6,448 bases of DNA, taken from positions 1 to 6,448 of the forward strand of contig JAITIE010000132.1 in assembly GCA_031279615.1 (NCBI GenBank). The letters are read 5' to 3'. Made by a program: the position numbers and the translations under genes. Shown here in pieces: positions 1 through 6,098 of this stretch. How positions within the stretch are numbered: the stretch's first letter is position 1; the number at the start of each line of letters is the position of its first letter. The DNA is from Candidatus Margulisiibacteriota bacterium (GTDB lineage: Bacteria > Margulisbacteria > Termititenacia > Termititenacales > Termititenacaceae). The notes under the pieces were generated by a model. That model ran no database searches and was not told where the DNA came from. It saw nothing but the letters and a program-made list of their open reading frames with translations.

Positions 1-13
1 TTGCTATTGTCAT
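1..13 (-). CDS. Start of a divergent gene leaving the window (partial)
   Basis: Only the first four codons are inside the window: ATG ACA ATA GCA, reading leftward from 13. The case for a real start is the upstream sequence. On the minus strand AAAGGGGG (28 to 21) lies 7 nt before the ATG and is an excellent ribosome binding site. A strong leftward promoter lies further up at 62-89. The gene is divergent from the XRE regulator at 92 and shares its control region, so it is the likely main target of that regulator. The product cannot be inferred from four residues. Possibilities include a second repressor, a phage gene, or the effector of a restriction-modification or toxin module. Confidence 0.55.
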
Positions 14-36
14 AAAAATACCCCCTTTGTGCTTGT

Positions 37-52
37 ACTCTAAATTTAGAGT
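37..52. promoter_or_regulatory. Operator O1: perfect 16-bp palindrome
   Basis: ACTCTAAATTTAGAGT is a perfect palindrome with CTCTA / TAGAG half-sites and a 4-bp AATT spacer. It lies just downstream of the predicted start point (about 55) of the leftward promoter and upstream of that gene's ribosome binding site. A protein bound here would block early elongation leftward. The same half-sites and spacing recur at 72-85, so this is very probably a binding site for the adjacent XRE protein dimer. Confidence 0.7.
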
Positions 53-61
53 GATAAGTAT

Positions 62-89
62 ATTATACATGCTCTATTTTTAGAGTCAA
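62..89 (-). promoter_or_regulatory. Strong leftward sigma70-type promoter for the divergent gene
   Basis: On the minus strand TTGACT (89 to 84) and a perfect TATAAT (67 to 62) are separated by 16 bp. Transcription should start near 55 and give a leader of about 40 nt before the ATG at 13. Operator O2 overlaps the -35 and fills the upstream part of the spacer, and O1 lies just past the start point. Occupancy of either dyad should therefore repress. Confidence 0.65.
72..85. promoter_or_regulatory. Operator O2: CTCTA-N4-TAGAG dyad
   Basis: CTCTA and TAGAG flank a TTTT spacer, the same geometry as O1. The two dyad centres are 34 bp apart, a little over three helical turns, so the two sites face nearly the same side of the DNA. 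The dyad ends 6 bp before the regulator's start codon and overlaps the leftward -35. It could therefore serve both repression of the divergent gene and autoregulation. Confidence 0.65.
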
Positions 90-91
90 GC

Positions 92-298
92 ATGGAAAAA
101 GAAACGGAAAAAATATTAGAAAAAATCCGGCGGATAAGGATTATCAAGAAAATCACTCAATTTGATTTAGCGTTAGAGGCAGGGATTGCGCATAGTCATA
201 TGTATTACATCGAAAGCAAAAGAGTGATTCCCTCGATAGATGTTCTGGTCAAGATTGCCAAAGCCCTGCGCGTGCCGCTGGCGGATTTGTTGAAGTGA
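92..298 (+). CDS. Small XRE-family helix-turn-helix regulator
   Basis: This 68-residue protein is essentially one Cro/C1-type helix-turn-helix domain. It has the scanning helix around TQFDLALEAG (22-31), the recognition helix around AHSHMYYIES (33-42) and the usual closing helix IAKALRVPLADLL (55-67). There is no effector domain, so it should act as a simple DNA-binding dimer in the cytoplasm. Two matching dyads lie immediately upstream, which points to autoregulation and control of the divergent gene at 13. No Shine-Dalgarno sequence precedes the ATG at 92, so translation may be leaderless or weak. The size, paired upstream dyads and poor leader resemble controller (C) proteins of restriction-modification systems, but phage-type or antitoxin repressors look the same. 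The coding sequence is visibly more AT-rich than the pyr genes, which hints at separate acquisition. Confidence 0.85.
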   Translation: MEKETEKILEKIRRIRIIKKITQFDLALEAGIAHSHMYYIESKRVIPSIDVLVKIAKALRVPLADLLK

Positions 299-330
299 TT
301 TTAACGCGGAACAGGAATAGCCGGAAAGTT

Positions 331-726
331 TTAAAGCCAGTTTTCAATTTTTAAGCCGTTGATTCGTGCAAATTCAGCGGTGTTATTAGTAACGAGCGTC
401 AAGTTTTCAGCCAGAGCTTGCGCCGCGATTTGCAGGTCGTATGGACCGATAGGCTGGCCGCGCTTGGCCAGATCCGCGCGGATATAGCCGAAAATCTCGG
501 CGGCGCTGTCATCAAAAGGCAAGATCTCAAAATCTGAAACGAACCGCAAAAGATTATCTTTATTGTGCTCGCGTTGCGAGCTTTTGGCTACGCCGAATTC
601 CAGCTCGCCTAACGACACGGCGGAAAGCTTGACCGTGCCCACCGGCAGCGACATTATTTTTTTCTCCGCCCGTAAAGAACGTTTATTCATAATGTAGATA
701 CAGATATTCGTGTCTAGCAAATACAT
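331..726 (-). CDS. vapC: VapC-type PIN-domain ribonuclease toxin
   Basis: This 131-residue protein is a complete single PIN domain, a Mg-dependent endoribonuclease. The acidic active-site residues are visible: Asp5 in LLDTNICIY, Glu41 in SLGELEFGV, and Asp97 in PIGPYDLQIAA. The closing motif is LVTNNTAEFARI (111-122). RADLAKRGQPIGPYD and the C-terminal IENW are characteristic of the subgroup containing the enteric VapC toxins, which cleave initiator tRNA-fMet in the anticodon loop. The same target is a reasonable inference here but is not shown by the sequence. The ATG lies 2 nt after the vapB stop (TGA-TC-ATG), so translation is probably coupled. The gene is intact, with all catalytic residues present. 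It converges on the XRE gene, leaving only 32 bp between the two stops, and I see no clear terminator there. Confidence 0.93.
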   Translation of the reverse strand: MYLLDTNICIYIMNKRSLRAEKKIMSLPVGTVKLSAVSLGELEFGVAKSSQREHNKDNLLRFVSDFEILPFDDSAAEIFGYIRADLAKRGQPIGPYDLQIAAQALAENLTLVTNNTAEFARINGLKIENWL

Positions 727-728
727 GA

Positions 729-959
729 TCAGAGCCGGTGGCGCTTTTGTCCGGCTGGCTGTTCACGTCCGTCCGCAAAAAAATCCGCGGAAAACCCGCC
801 TAAACTTTTTTTTAACAATTCCCAGGGTTTTTTTCGAGGCATAAGCAGCAAAGAACTGCCGATTTTACGAATGTACAGCTCTTTGTCCGCGACCTGATAA
901 CCTTTCGGCAGACGCACCGCTAGACTGTTACCGCTTTTAAACACTTTAGTCGTTTTCAT
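729..959 (-). CDS. vapB: VapB-type antitoxin (AbrB/SpoVT DNA-binding fold)
   Basis: This 76-residue antitoxin is paired with vapC. Residues 1-45 form the swapped-hairpin AbrB/MazE-type DNA-binding domain, with the family hallmark KSGNSLAVRLPKGY at 8-21. The C-terminal part (about 46-72) contains W46, GFSADFF and REQPA. This is the pattern of enteric VapB antitoxins, whose tail wraps the toxin and blocks its active site. The start is well supported: GGAG (969 to 966) sits 6 nt before the ATG, behind a consensus promoter. The protein probably represses its own operon through the GTATATAC repeats at 973-992, more tightly when complexed with VapC. Both genes look functional. Confidence 0.93.
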   Translation of the reverse strand: MKTTKVFKSGNSLAVRLPKGYQVADKELYIRKIGSSLLLMPRKKPWELLKKSLGGFSADFFADGREQPAGQKRHRL

Positions 960-972
960 TATTCACTCCATT

Positions 973-992
973 GTATATACACGAGTATATAC
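973..992. promoter_or_regulatory. vapBC operator: two GTATATAC boxes
   Basis: GTATATAC occurs twice, at 973-980 and 985-992, separated by ACGA. Each box is itself a perfect 8-bp palindrome, and together they form a larger dyad. The pair covers the vapB -10 hexamer and the predicted start point. This is the expected position for VapB or VapBC autorepression. Confidence 0.75.
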
Positions 993-1012
993 GTCGAAGC
1001 GGCCACTGTCAA
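984..1012 (-). promoter_or_regulatory. vapBC promoter, overlapping the carA stop codon
   Basis: On the minus strand a perfect TTGACA (1012 to 1007) is followed after exactly 17 bp by TATACT (989 to 984). The carA stop codon TGA (1011 to 1009) is inside the -35 hexamer. Start is expected near 977, giving a leader of about 18 nt that carries the GGAG ribosome binding site. The module can therefore be transcribed independently of the pyr operon. Confidence 0.8.
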
Positions 1013-2106
1013 GGCGTTGTCTTTCTGCGTTCCAGATATTGTGTGAATCTGGCAAAAAGATACCCCGCGTCGTGCGGGCCGGGCGAGGCTTCGGGGTGGT
1101 ACTGCACGGCAAAGACCGGTTTTTCGCGGTGGGCGATGCCTTCGACGGTTTGGTCGTTGAGGTTGATGTGCGTGATGTCCACGGGCAGACCTTGCAGGCT
1201 TTCCGGGTCCACCGCGAAGCCGTGATTCTGCGCGGTGATTTCCACTTGACGCGTCGTCAAATCCAGAACCGGCTGATTGCCGCCGCGGTGGCCGTATTTC
1301 AACTTAAAAGTTTTGGCGCCGAGCGCGAGGCTGATAATCTGATGCCCCAGGCAGATACCGAAAAGCGGCACGCCGCTGGCGATAAGCTGGCGCGTATTCT
1401 CGATGGCGTAAGTTACCGCCGCGGGGTCGCCGGGGCCGTTGGACAAAAATAAACCGTCGGGTTTTTGCGCCAAAACTTCCGCCGCGGGAGTATCCGCCGG
1501 CACGACCGTCACCGCGCAGTCCGCCGCGGTCAGCATTTTTAAAATATTGCGCTTCACGCCGAAATCGTAAGCGATGACTTTATATTTTTTGTTTTCCGAA
1601 AAAACATACGGTTTCTGACAGGTAACACCGCTGGCCAAATCGAGACCGCTCATTTGCGGCGAGGCCTGCACTTTGGGCAGCAGTGTTTGAGGGTCGAGGT
1701 CTGCGCTGGAGATGATACAGCGCATCGCGCCGCGGTCGCGGATGTGGCGCGTGAGCCGCCGCGTGTCCACGCCCTCGATGCCGCAGATGTGCTGTTTGAT
1801 TAAAAACGCGTCGAGCGACTCTTCCGCGCGCCAGTTTTCGTAGGCCTGGCTGTATTCGCGCACGACGAAACCGCGCAGCGCCGGCGCGGCGGATTCTATG
1901 TCGGCGTTGTTCGCGCCGTAATTGCCAATCATCGGCGCGGTCATGGCGACAATTTGCCCGGCGTACGACGGGTCGGTGATGATTTCCTGATAGCCGCTCA
2001 TAGATGTATTGAAACAGCTCTCGCCGACCGCTTCGCCCGCGCAGCCGAAGCTAAAACCCGGAAAAAGCGCGCCGTCTTCTAATAATAAAACCGCCGGTTT
2101 TTTCAT
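1009..2106 (-). CDS. carA: Carbamoyl-phosphate synthase small (glutaminase) subunit
   Basis: CarA hydrolyses glutamine and passes ammonia to CarB, which makes carbamoyl phosphate for pyrimidines and arginine. At 365 residues it has the usual length. The N-terminal half (about 1-165) is the CarA-specific domain, with [31 protein letters not shown] and the [13 protein letters not shown] segment. The C-terminal half is a class I glutamine amidotransferase with its catalytic triad intact: Cys252 in FGICLGHQ, His337 and Glu339 in QYHPE. NGPGDP and QNHGFAVD are also present. Its ATG overlaps the pyrC stop by 4 bp (ATGA). AAGGAG lies 13 nt upstream, so coupling with pyrC probably drives initiation. 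No carB follows it; the next gene downstream is vapB, and carA's own stop codon lies in the vapB promoter. Confidence 0.97.
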   Translation of the reverse strand: MKKPAVLLLEDGALFPGFSFGCAGEAVGESCFNTSMSGYQEIITDPSYAGQIVAMTAPMIGNYGANNADIESAAPALRGFVVREYSQAYENWRAEESLDAFLIKQHICGIEGVDTRRLTRHIRDRGAMRCIISSADLDPQTLLPKVQASPQMSGLDLASGVTCQKPYVFSENKKYKVIAYDFGVKRNILKMLTAADCAVTVVPADTPAAEVLAQKPDGLFLSNGPGDPAAVTYAIENTRQLIASGVPLFGICLGHQIISLALGAKTFKLKYGHRGGNQPVLDLTTRQVEITAQNHGFAVDPESLQGLPVDITHINLNDQTVEGIAHREKPVFAVQYHPEASPGPHDAGYLFARFTQYLERRKTTP

Positions 2107-3401
2107 ACCTTTGACCAGACTCCTTTTTCCGGCGTGTATTTTATCTGTCCGCCGACGATAGTCATAGCCGCCCAGCCGGATAGTTCCCAGCCGTCAAAAG
2201 GCGTGTTTTTGCCTTTGGAGTAAAATTTAGTTTTGTCCACTTTCTTGGTCAGCCGCGGGTCAATGACCGTGATGTCTGCCGCGGCGCCGGGCTTGAGAGC
2301 GCCTTTGTCCAGCGCAAAAATTCTGGCCGGGTTGACGCTCATCAGCTCGACGAGCCGCTCCAGAGTGATAAGGCCGGTTTGGACAAAATGCGTGTAGAGC
2401 AGTGGCAAAGCGGTTTCCAGTCCCGAAATGCCGAATGCCGCGAGATTGAATTCCACGCGCTTGTCGTCAAGCGTGTGTGGCGCGTGATCCGTGGCGATAA
2501 TGTCAATGGTTCCGTCTTGCAGGGCTTCTAGCAAGGCCAGCCGGTCAGCCTCCTGACGCAGAGGCGGGCTCATCTTGGCGTTGGTGTTGTAGTCGCCGAT
2601 CGCTTCCTCGGTCAACAGCAGATAATGCGGCGCGGTTTCGCAGGTAATCGGCGCGCCAAGTTTTTTCGCCTGCCGGATCAGGTCCAGACTTTCTTTGGTG
2701 GAAATATGCGCCAGATGGATGCGCCCAAAATTTTTGGCAATCTCGATGTCGCGCGCGACCATAGTCGCTTCTGACGCGCTGGGTATGCCCGGCAGACCAA
2801 GTTTGGTGGACAGCGCGCTTTCGTTCATCGAGCCGCCATTGGTCAGAGCTTTGTCTTCGCAGTGCGAAATGACCACAGAATTGAACATGCCGGTGTATTC
2901 CAGCGCCTTGCGCAGCACCTGCGCGTTGACGATGGGCTGGCCATCGTCGGAGAACGCCACCGCGCCGAAACGCTGCATTTCGCCGATTTGCGTGATGAAC
3001 TCGCCCCGCAGGCCGATAGTGCAGGCGCCGATTGGCAGGACATTGACGATGCCGTGCCGCCGCGCGACTTCCTGAATGTGCTTGATGAGGCTGACATCGT
3101 CGGCGGGCGGGTCGGTGTTGGCCATGCAGGCGATGCTCGTGAAGCCGCCCGCCGCCGCGGCTTTGCTGCCGGTCTTGATGGTTTCTTTTTCTTCCTGCCC
3201 GGGTTCGCGTAAATGCACATGCATATCGATCAGGCCGGGCGTGAGGATTTTGTCTTGCAGGTCATACACTTCGGCGCCGTCGGCGGAAATTTTTTCTTTT
3301 AACTCGGCGATTTTGCCGTCGGCGATCAGCAGGTCGAGTTTTTTATGCAGACCCTGCGCCGGATCGACAACGACGCCGTTTTTTAACAAAAGCCGGCTCA
3401 T
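2103..3401 (-). CDS. pyrC: Dihydroorotase, class I
   Basis: This zinc amidohydrolase cyclises N-carbamoyl-L-aspartate to L-dihydroorotate, the third step of de novo pyrimidine synthesis. It has 432 residues, matching the class I enzyme (about 425-435) rather than the roughly 350-residue class II enzyme of E. coli. Visible metal ligands are His61 and His63 in [10 protein letters not shown], an Asp at 152/153 in FSDDGQP, His180 in VISHCED, His232 in HLAHIS, and Asp305 in IATDHAPH. The substrate-contact loop [10 protein letters not shown] and the typical C-terminal strand [16 protein letters not shown] are present. All key residues are intact, so it should be active and not one of the inactive PyrC-like partners of ATCase. 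GGAG lies 7 nt upstream of the ATG. Its start overlaps the pyrB stop and its stop overlaps the carA start, each by 4 bp. Confidence 0.97.
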   Translation of the reverse strand: MSRLLLKNGVVVDPAQGLHKKLDLLIADGKIAELKEKISADGAEVYDLQDKILTPGLIDMHVHLREPGQEEKETIKTGSKAAAAGGFTSIACMANTDPPADDVSLIKHIQEVARRHGIVNVLPIGACTIGLRGEFITQIGEMQRFGAVAFSDDGQPIVNAQVLRKALEYTGMFNSVVISHCEDKALTNGGSMNESALSTKLGLPGIPSASEATMVARDIEIAKNFGRIHLAHISTKESLDLIRQAKKLGAPITCETAPHYLLLTEEAIGDYNTNAKMSPPLRQEADRLALLEALQDGTIDIIATDHAPHTLDDKRVEFNLAAFGISGLETALPLLYTHFVQTGLITLERLVELMSVNPARIFALDKGALKPGAAADITVIDPRLTKKVDKTKFYSKGKNTPFDGWELSGWAAMTIVGGQIKYTPEKGVWSKV

Positions 3402-4303
3402 GGTTTTTCTCCAATCAATAAATTTAAGATCGCCATGCGAATGGCGAGGCCGTTGATGACCTGTTCGAGGATAACGTTTTGTTTGCCGTCGGCAACCGGC
3501 GTGGAGATTTCCACACTGCGGTTAATCGGCCCGGGATGCAGGATGAGCAGGTCCGGCTTGGCTTTAGCCAGCCGTTTTTCGTTAATGCCGAAAAGCCGGT
3601 GATATTCCCGTTTGGACGGGATAAAATTTTTATCGGCCTGCCGCTCGTGCTGCATGCGCAGGACATTCACAAAGTCCGCGTCAACCAGCGCGCGCCCGAT
3701 ATCGTGCTCGACCATAACGCCAAAATCTTCAATGCCTCTAGGTATCAGCGTGGCCGGCCCGCAGACCGTGACCTGCGCGCCAAGCGTGTTTAACCCCCAG
3801 ATATTCGAGCGCGCCACGCGGCTGTGCGCGATGTCGCCGACGATGACAATTTTTTTGTTTTGGAGACTGCCCTTGAATTGCTGCATGGTCATAATGTCCA
3901 GCAGCGCCTGCGTGGGATGCTCGTTGAAGCCGTCGCCAGCGTTAATGACGGACATCACCGTGTTCTCGGCCGCCAGCTGCGGCGCGCCGCCGTGGCTGTG
4001 GCGGATGACCACCGCGCTAAAACCCATCACTTCTAGGTTGCGCACGGTATCGATCAGCGTTTCGCCTTTTTGCACGCTGGATGCGGACACGCTGACATTG
4101 TGCGCGCGGCCGCCCAGCCGCCCCGCCGCGACATTAAATGAAGTCATCGTGCGCGTGGACGGCTCATAAAACAAAGTCAACAGCGTTTTGTCCAGCAGAG
4201 ATTTTTTGATTCGCGCCAGCGCGGAAAACTGTTTTTTATAAGCAAAAGCCTCTTGAATAATCAGATTGATTTGTTTGGCGCTGAGATTTTTTAGCCCCAG
4301 CAA
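3398..4303 (-). CDS. pyrB: Aspartate carbamoyltransferase, catalytic chain
   Basis: PyrB joins carbamoyl phosphate and aspartate, the committed step of pyrimidine synthesis. The carbamoyl-phosphate loop FYEPSTRT is at 45-52, and QKGETLIDT contributes Lys79. RHSHGGAP, GFNEHPTQALLD, GDIAHSRVARS, RMQHER and HPGPINRSVEI follow in family order, so it is complete and catalytic. There is no pyrI regulatory gene beside it. The listed start is the first conventional codon, a TTG at 4303, but it is probably too far in. The frame stays open to 4336, and the skipped codons read NPLGVKD, giving KDLLGLKNLS, the usual beginning of this family. The good ribosome site at 4332-4338 is placed for a start at ATC 4327-4325, or less well at CTG 4318-4316. 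The true protein is probably 306-309 residues. It overlaps pyrC by 4 bp. Confidence 0.95.
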   Translation of the reverse strand: MLGLKNLSAKQINLIIQEAFAYKKQFSALARIKKSLLDKTLLTLFYEPSTRTMTSFNVAAGRLGGRAHNVSVSASSVQKGETLIDTVRNLEVMGFSAVVIRHSHGGAPQLAAENTVMSVINAGDGFNEHPTQALLDIMTMQQFKGSLQNKKIVIVGDIAHSRVARSNIWGLNTLGAQVTVCGPATLIPRGIEDFGVMVEHDIGRALVDADFVNVLRMQHERQADKNFIPSKREYHRLFGINEKRLAKAKPDLLILHPGPINRSVEISTPVADGKQNVILEQVINGLAIRMAILNLLIGEKP

Positions 4304-4331
4304 GTCCTTGACACCCAGCGGATTGATGACG

Positions 4332-4338
4332 CACCTCT
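4332..4338 (-). promoter_or_regulatory. Ribosome binding site that decides the pyrB start
   Basis: AGAGGTG on the minus strand lies about 10 nt into the predicted pyrB mRNA. Its GAGG core is 6 nt from an in-frame ATC at 4327 and about 30 nt from the first conventional start, TTG 4303. Spacing and conserved N-terminal residues both favour initiation near 4327. Confidence 0.5.
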
Positions 4339-4353
4339 AAATAGAACTTCTTA

Positions 4354-4382
4354 ATTATAGAGAAAATTTTTATCTTATGCAA
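4354..4382 (-). promoter_or_regulatory. Promoter of the pyrB-pyrC-carA operon
   Basis: On the minus strand TTGCAT (4382 to 4377), a 17-bp spacer and a perfect TATAAT (4359 to 4354) form a strong sigma70-type promoter. Transcription should begin near 4347. The leader before pyrB is then only about 20 nt (to 4327) or 44 nt (to 4303). That is too short for a PyrR-type or UTP-sensing attenuator. I see no other regulatory dyad, so control is not evident from the sequence. Confidence 0.75.
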
Positions 4383-4393
4383 TAATAAAATCC

Positions 4394-5368
4394 ATGGTTA
4401 GACGCCGCGCGAATTCTTGGCCGAAATATCTACTGCTCGCTTTGGGCGTGGGGTTATTTTTGGGCGGCTTGTCCTGGCTGGTGTCTTCGTCACTGCAGGA
4501 GATGAGCGCTCCGTTGCGCGAGGAAAGACAAACCAGGACAGGCGACACGCGCGGCCAGTCTGGCCGCGAAAATGTGGTCTATTACTGGGACCCCGAGGAG
4601 TTGATCGCCCAGCAGCTGGAAAACGAACTGCGTCTGCGCTACTCCGAGAACACGCAAATTGTGCTGGATAATATCGAGCAGAACAGTCAATACACGCGCA
4701 ATAAAGCGGCGGCCTGGTTTTATCTGGCTGCCGCCTATGAGCGGCTGCGTCTGCCGGACAAGGCGGTGGAGATTTACAACACGCTGCTCAATAATTTTAA
4801 CAACCGCAAGGTCGTGGTCTGCGCTTTGAGCGCGCCGCGTTTGAGCAATGGCAGCTGGCCGCGCTATACCGTGTCGATCTGGGAAGAAGCCGCGCTGCGC
4901 CTGTATTTGCTGACCGGCGAAGCGTTGTATCTCGAGCTGCTGCGGGGGAGCGCGGCGGTTTTTGGACCGGAGATTTCCGGCGAAAATTCTTACACTGGCG
5001 GTTTTCTTTACGCCGATCTGGCGGCGGACAACAGCGCGCGCCTCGCGGCCAAAATTTCTTCTTACGAGTATTATCACACGCGTTTTTTCAACGCGCGGGA
5101 ATACGCGCGGGGTTTTATCGCCTATGTGCGCCAGCCGGACGAAGTGAATTCCGGCGAACAGGATTATCTGGCTAACGCAGAGGGGCCGCTGATGCCGGCG
5201 GACAGCGCCCGGATCCGCGCGGCGGAGACCGTTACGCTGACCCTGGGGGACTTGCGCAAGACGGACAGGGGAACGTATTTGTACGCTTTCCTGTATAATG
5301 AAGCCGGACTAAAAATAGACATAGAGGCGGAAGGACGGGCTTTCTATATAAAGAGGGTTTACGAGTGA
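4394..5368 (+). CDS. Membrane-anchored protein of unknown function with a TPR-like segment
   Basis: I do not recognise this 324-residue protein. A basic N-terminus (RRR at 3-5, Lys11) precedes one hydrophobic segment (about 12-33), so it is probably a single-pass protein with the body outside the cytoplasm. A polar linker (about 38-60) follows. Residues about 103-135 (NKAAAWFYLAAAYERL and DKAVEIYNTLLNNF) fit one TPR unit, suggesting helical protein-protein contacts. Later parts are rich in Tyr, Ala and Glu without a catalytic motif I know. The ATG at 4394 is the only start upstream of the membrane segment and has no Shine-Dalgarno sequence. It is divergent from pyrB, and no good rightward promoter is visible in the short gap. 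Its stop overlaps the next gene's GTG (GTGA), so the two are co-translated and may work together in the envelope. Confidence 0.82.
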   Translation: MVRRRANSWPKYLLLALGVGLFLGGLSWLVSSSLQEMSAPLREERQTRTGDTRGQSGRENVVYYWDPEELIAQQLENELRLRYSENTQIVLDNIEQNSQYTRNKAAAWFYLAAAYERLRLPDKAVEIYNTLLNNFNNRKVVVCALSAPRLSNGSWPRYTVSIWEEAALRLYLLTGEALYLELLRGSAAVFGPEISGENSYTGGFLYADLAADNSARLAAKISSYEYYHTRFFNAREYARGFIAYVRQPDEVNSGEQDYLANAEGPLMPADSARIRAAETVTLTLGDLRKTDRGTYLYAFLYNEAGLKIDIEAEGRAFYIKRVYE

Positions 5369-5865
5369 AAAAGCTGTTAATGGTTTTGTTTTTAAGCTGT
5401 GTCGCGCTGGCCGACTGGAACGGCAACCGCTACACGGACAGCAAATATCCGGTGACTTTTGAGATACCGGGTTCCTGGAAAATTCTGCTGGACGGCCAGC
5501 ATCGCGCCACCGCTATGCGCGGCGACGAAGTTACCGTGGTGGATTTTAATATTCAGCCGGCCAATAAACGCAGCGCGGAGGATGTTGCCCGCGACCGCCT
5601 GCGCGCTTACGACAGCTGGCGGTATTTGGCCGGCGCCCAGCTCAACGGCAATGAGCGCAAAGGCGCGGATTCGGCTTTTAACGTTATGTACAATCGCTCG
5701 GTTTTTCAACGTTCAACAGCCCGCACCGCGCTGGTCATCGTGCAGGAAGGCTGTTTTGTTAAGGGCGACATGGTTTATATTTTTACGATTACGACCGATT
5801 CCACAACCTGGAACGATGCTAAACGCGATATTTTGCAAATATGGAACTCATTCAAGGTAAGCTAA
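5365..5865 (+). CDS. Small secreted protein of unknown function
   Basis: This is a 166-residue protein. MKKLLMVLFLSCVALA (1-16) is a clean signal peptide with an ALA cleavage site before Asp17, so the mature protein is exported. The Cys at 12 is not in a good lipobox. The mature part begins RYTDSKYPVTFEIPGSWKI and ends RDILQIWNSFKV. That arrangement, a 'V.F..P..W' entry and a closing 'I..SFK' helix, recalls small alpha/beta domains of the PsbP/DUF1795 kind. I see only the pattern and no catalytic residues. The GTG start is supported by GAGGG 7 nt upstream and by the 4-bp overlap with the preceding membrane-protein gene. No gene follows on this strand before the repeat-bearing tail. Possibly a ligand-binding or structural partner of its neighbour. 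Confidence 0.82.
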   Translation: MKKLLMVLFLSCVALADWNGNRYTDSKYPVTFEIPGSWKILLDGQHRATAMRGDEVTVVDFNIQPANKRSAEDVARDRLRAYDSWRYLAGAQLNGNERKGADSAFNVMYNRSVFQRSTARTALVIVQEGCFVKGDMVYIFTITTDSTTWNDAKRDILQIWNSFKVS

Positions 5866-5874
5866 ACTGTCCAT

Positions 5875-5889
5875 TGCTGTTAAACAGCA
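5875..5889. repeat. Short dyad just after the two-gene operon
   Basis: TGCTGTT and AACAGCA flank a single A. As RNA this would be at best a 5-bp stem with a TTAAA loop, and it is not followed by a T-run. It may be a weak terminator of the 4394-5865 operon or a protein-binding dyad. AACAGC recurs at 5896-5901, each time followed closely by ATTAA. Confidence 0.3.
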
Positions 5890-5945
5890 TTAAATAACAG
5901 CTCATTAACAAACATAGTCGTGTAGGTTAGCGCAACAGGAAACGG

Positions 5946-5969
5946 ATGCGCGTTAAGTATATAAAAACG
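5946..5969 (+). repeat. VKY-type repeat unit C
   Basis: ATG CGC, then GTT AAG TAT, six bases ATAAAA, then ACG; as codons, MRVKYIKT. It shares an exact GTTAAGTAT with units A and D. A likely degenerate copy, GTTAGCGCA...GGAAACG (5926-5944), ends one base before its ATG. Confidence 0.65.
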
Positions 5970-6029
5970 CTCGTTCCAGGGCTAAATCCAGTAAATAAAA
6001 CTTGTCCACAAACAATAAACGATTTGTGA
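5946..6029 (+). CDS. Possible 27-codon micro-ORF beginning with repeat unit C
   Basis: The frame starts ATG at 5946, with AGGA 5 nt upstream, reads MRVKYIKTLVPGLNP and ends in TGA at 6027-6029. A ribosome site plus an N-terminus shared with other micro-frames in this tract is the only support. It may equally be chance within a non-coding repeat, or a remnant of a larger gene. Confidence 0.2.
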   Translation: MRVKYIKTLVPGLNPVNKTCPQTINDL

Positions 6030-6033
6030 ATAA
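6002..6033. other. Pair of DnaA-box-like sites in opposed orientation
   Basis: TTGTCCACA (6002-6010, plus strand) is one base from the E. coli consensus TTATCCACA. TGTGAATAA (6025-6033) is the complement of TTATTCACA, which fits TTATNCACA exactly. They are 14 bp apart in an AT-rich stretch. Two boxes alone do not make an origin, and no dnaA, dnaN or rep gene is in view. Confidence 0.3.
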
Positions 6034-6098
6034 AAAACAAGCACAGCCGGCTGGCGTTAATTAATGATTAAATTTCGGCATAGCGGACAACGGGCTTC

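Noticed and set aside
299..330. A terminator between the convergent XRE and vapC genes.
   Set aside because: I find no stem of useful length followed by a T-run on either strand in these 32 bp.
1009..4169. Long open frames antisense to the pyr genes and antisense to the 4394-5865 genes.
   Set aside because: They are shadows of GC-rich coding frames. They lack ribosome sites and recognisable domains, and they lie opposite well-identified conserved genes.
4335..4346. CTCTAAATAGAA near pyrB, resembling the XRE operator CTCTA-N4-TAGAG.
   Set aside because: The spacer is 2 bp rather than 4 and one half-site is imperfect. It also contains the pyrB ribosome site, which explains the CTCT/AGAG.
4328..4350. 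PyrR-type or UTP-sensing attenuator in the pyrB leader.
   Set aside because: The predicted leader is only about 20-44 nt and contains no terminator/antiterminator hairpins or pyrimidine run before a hairpin.
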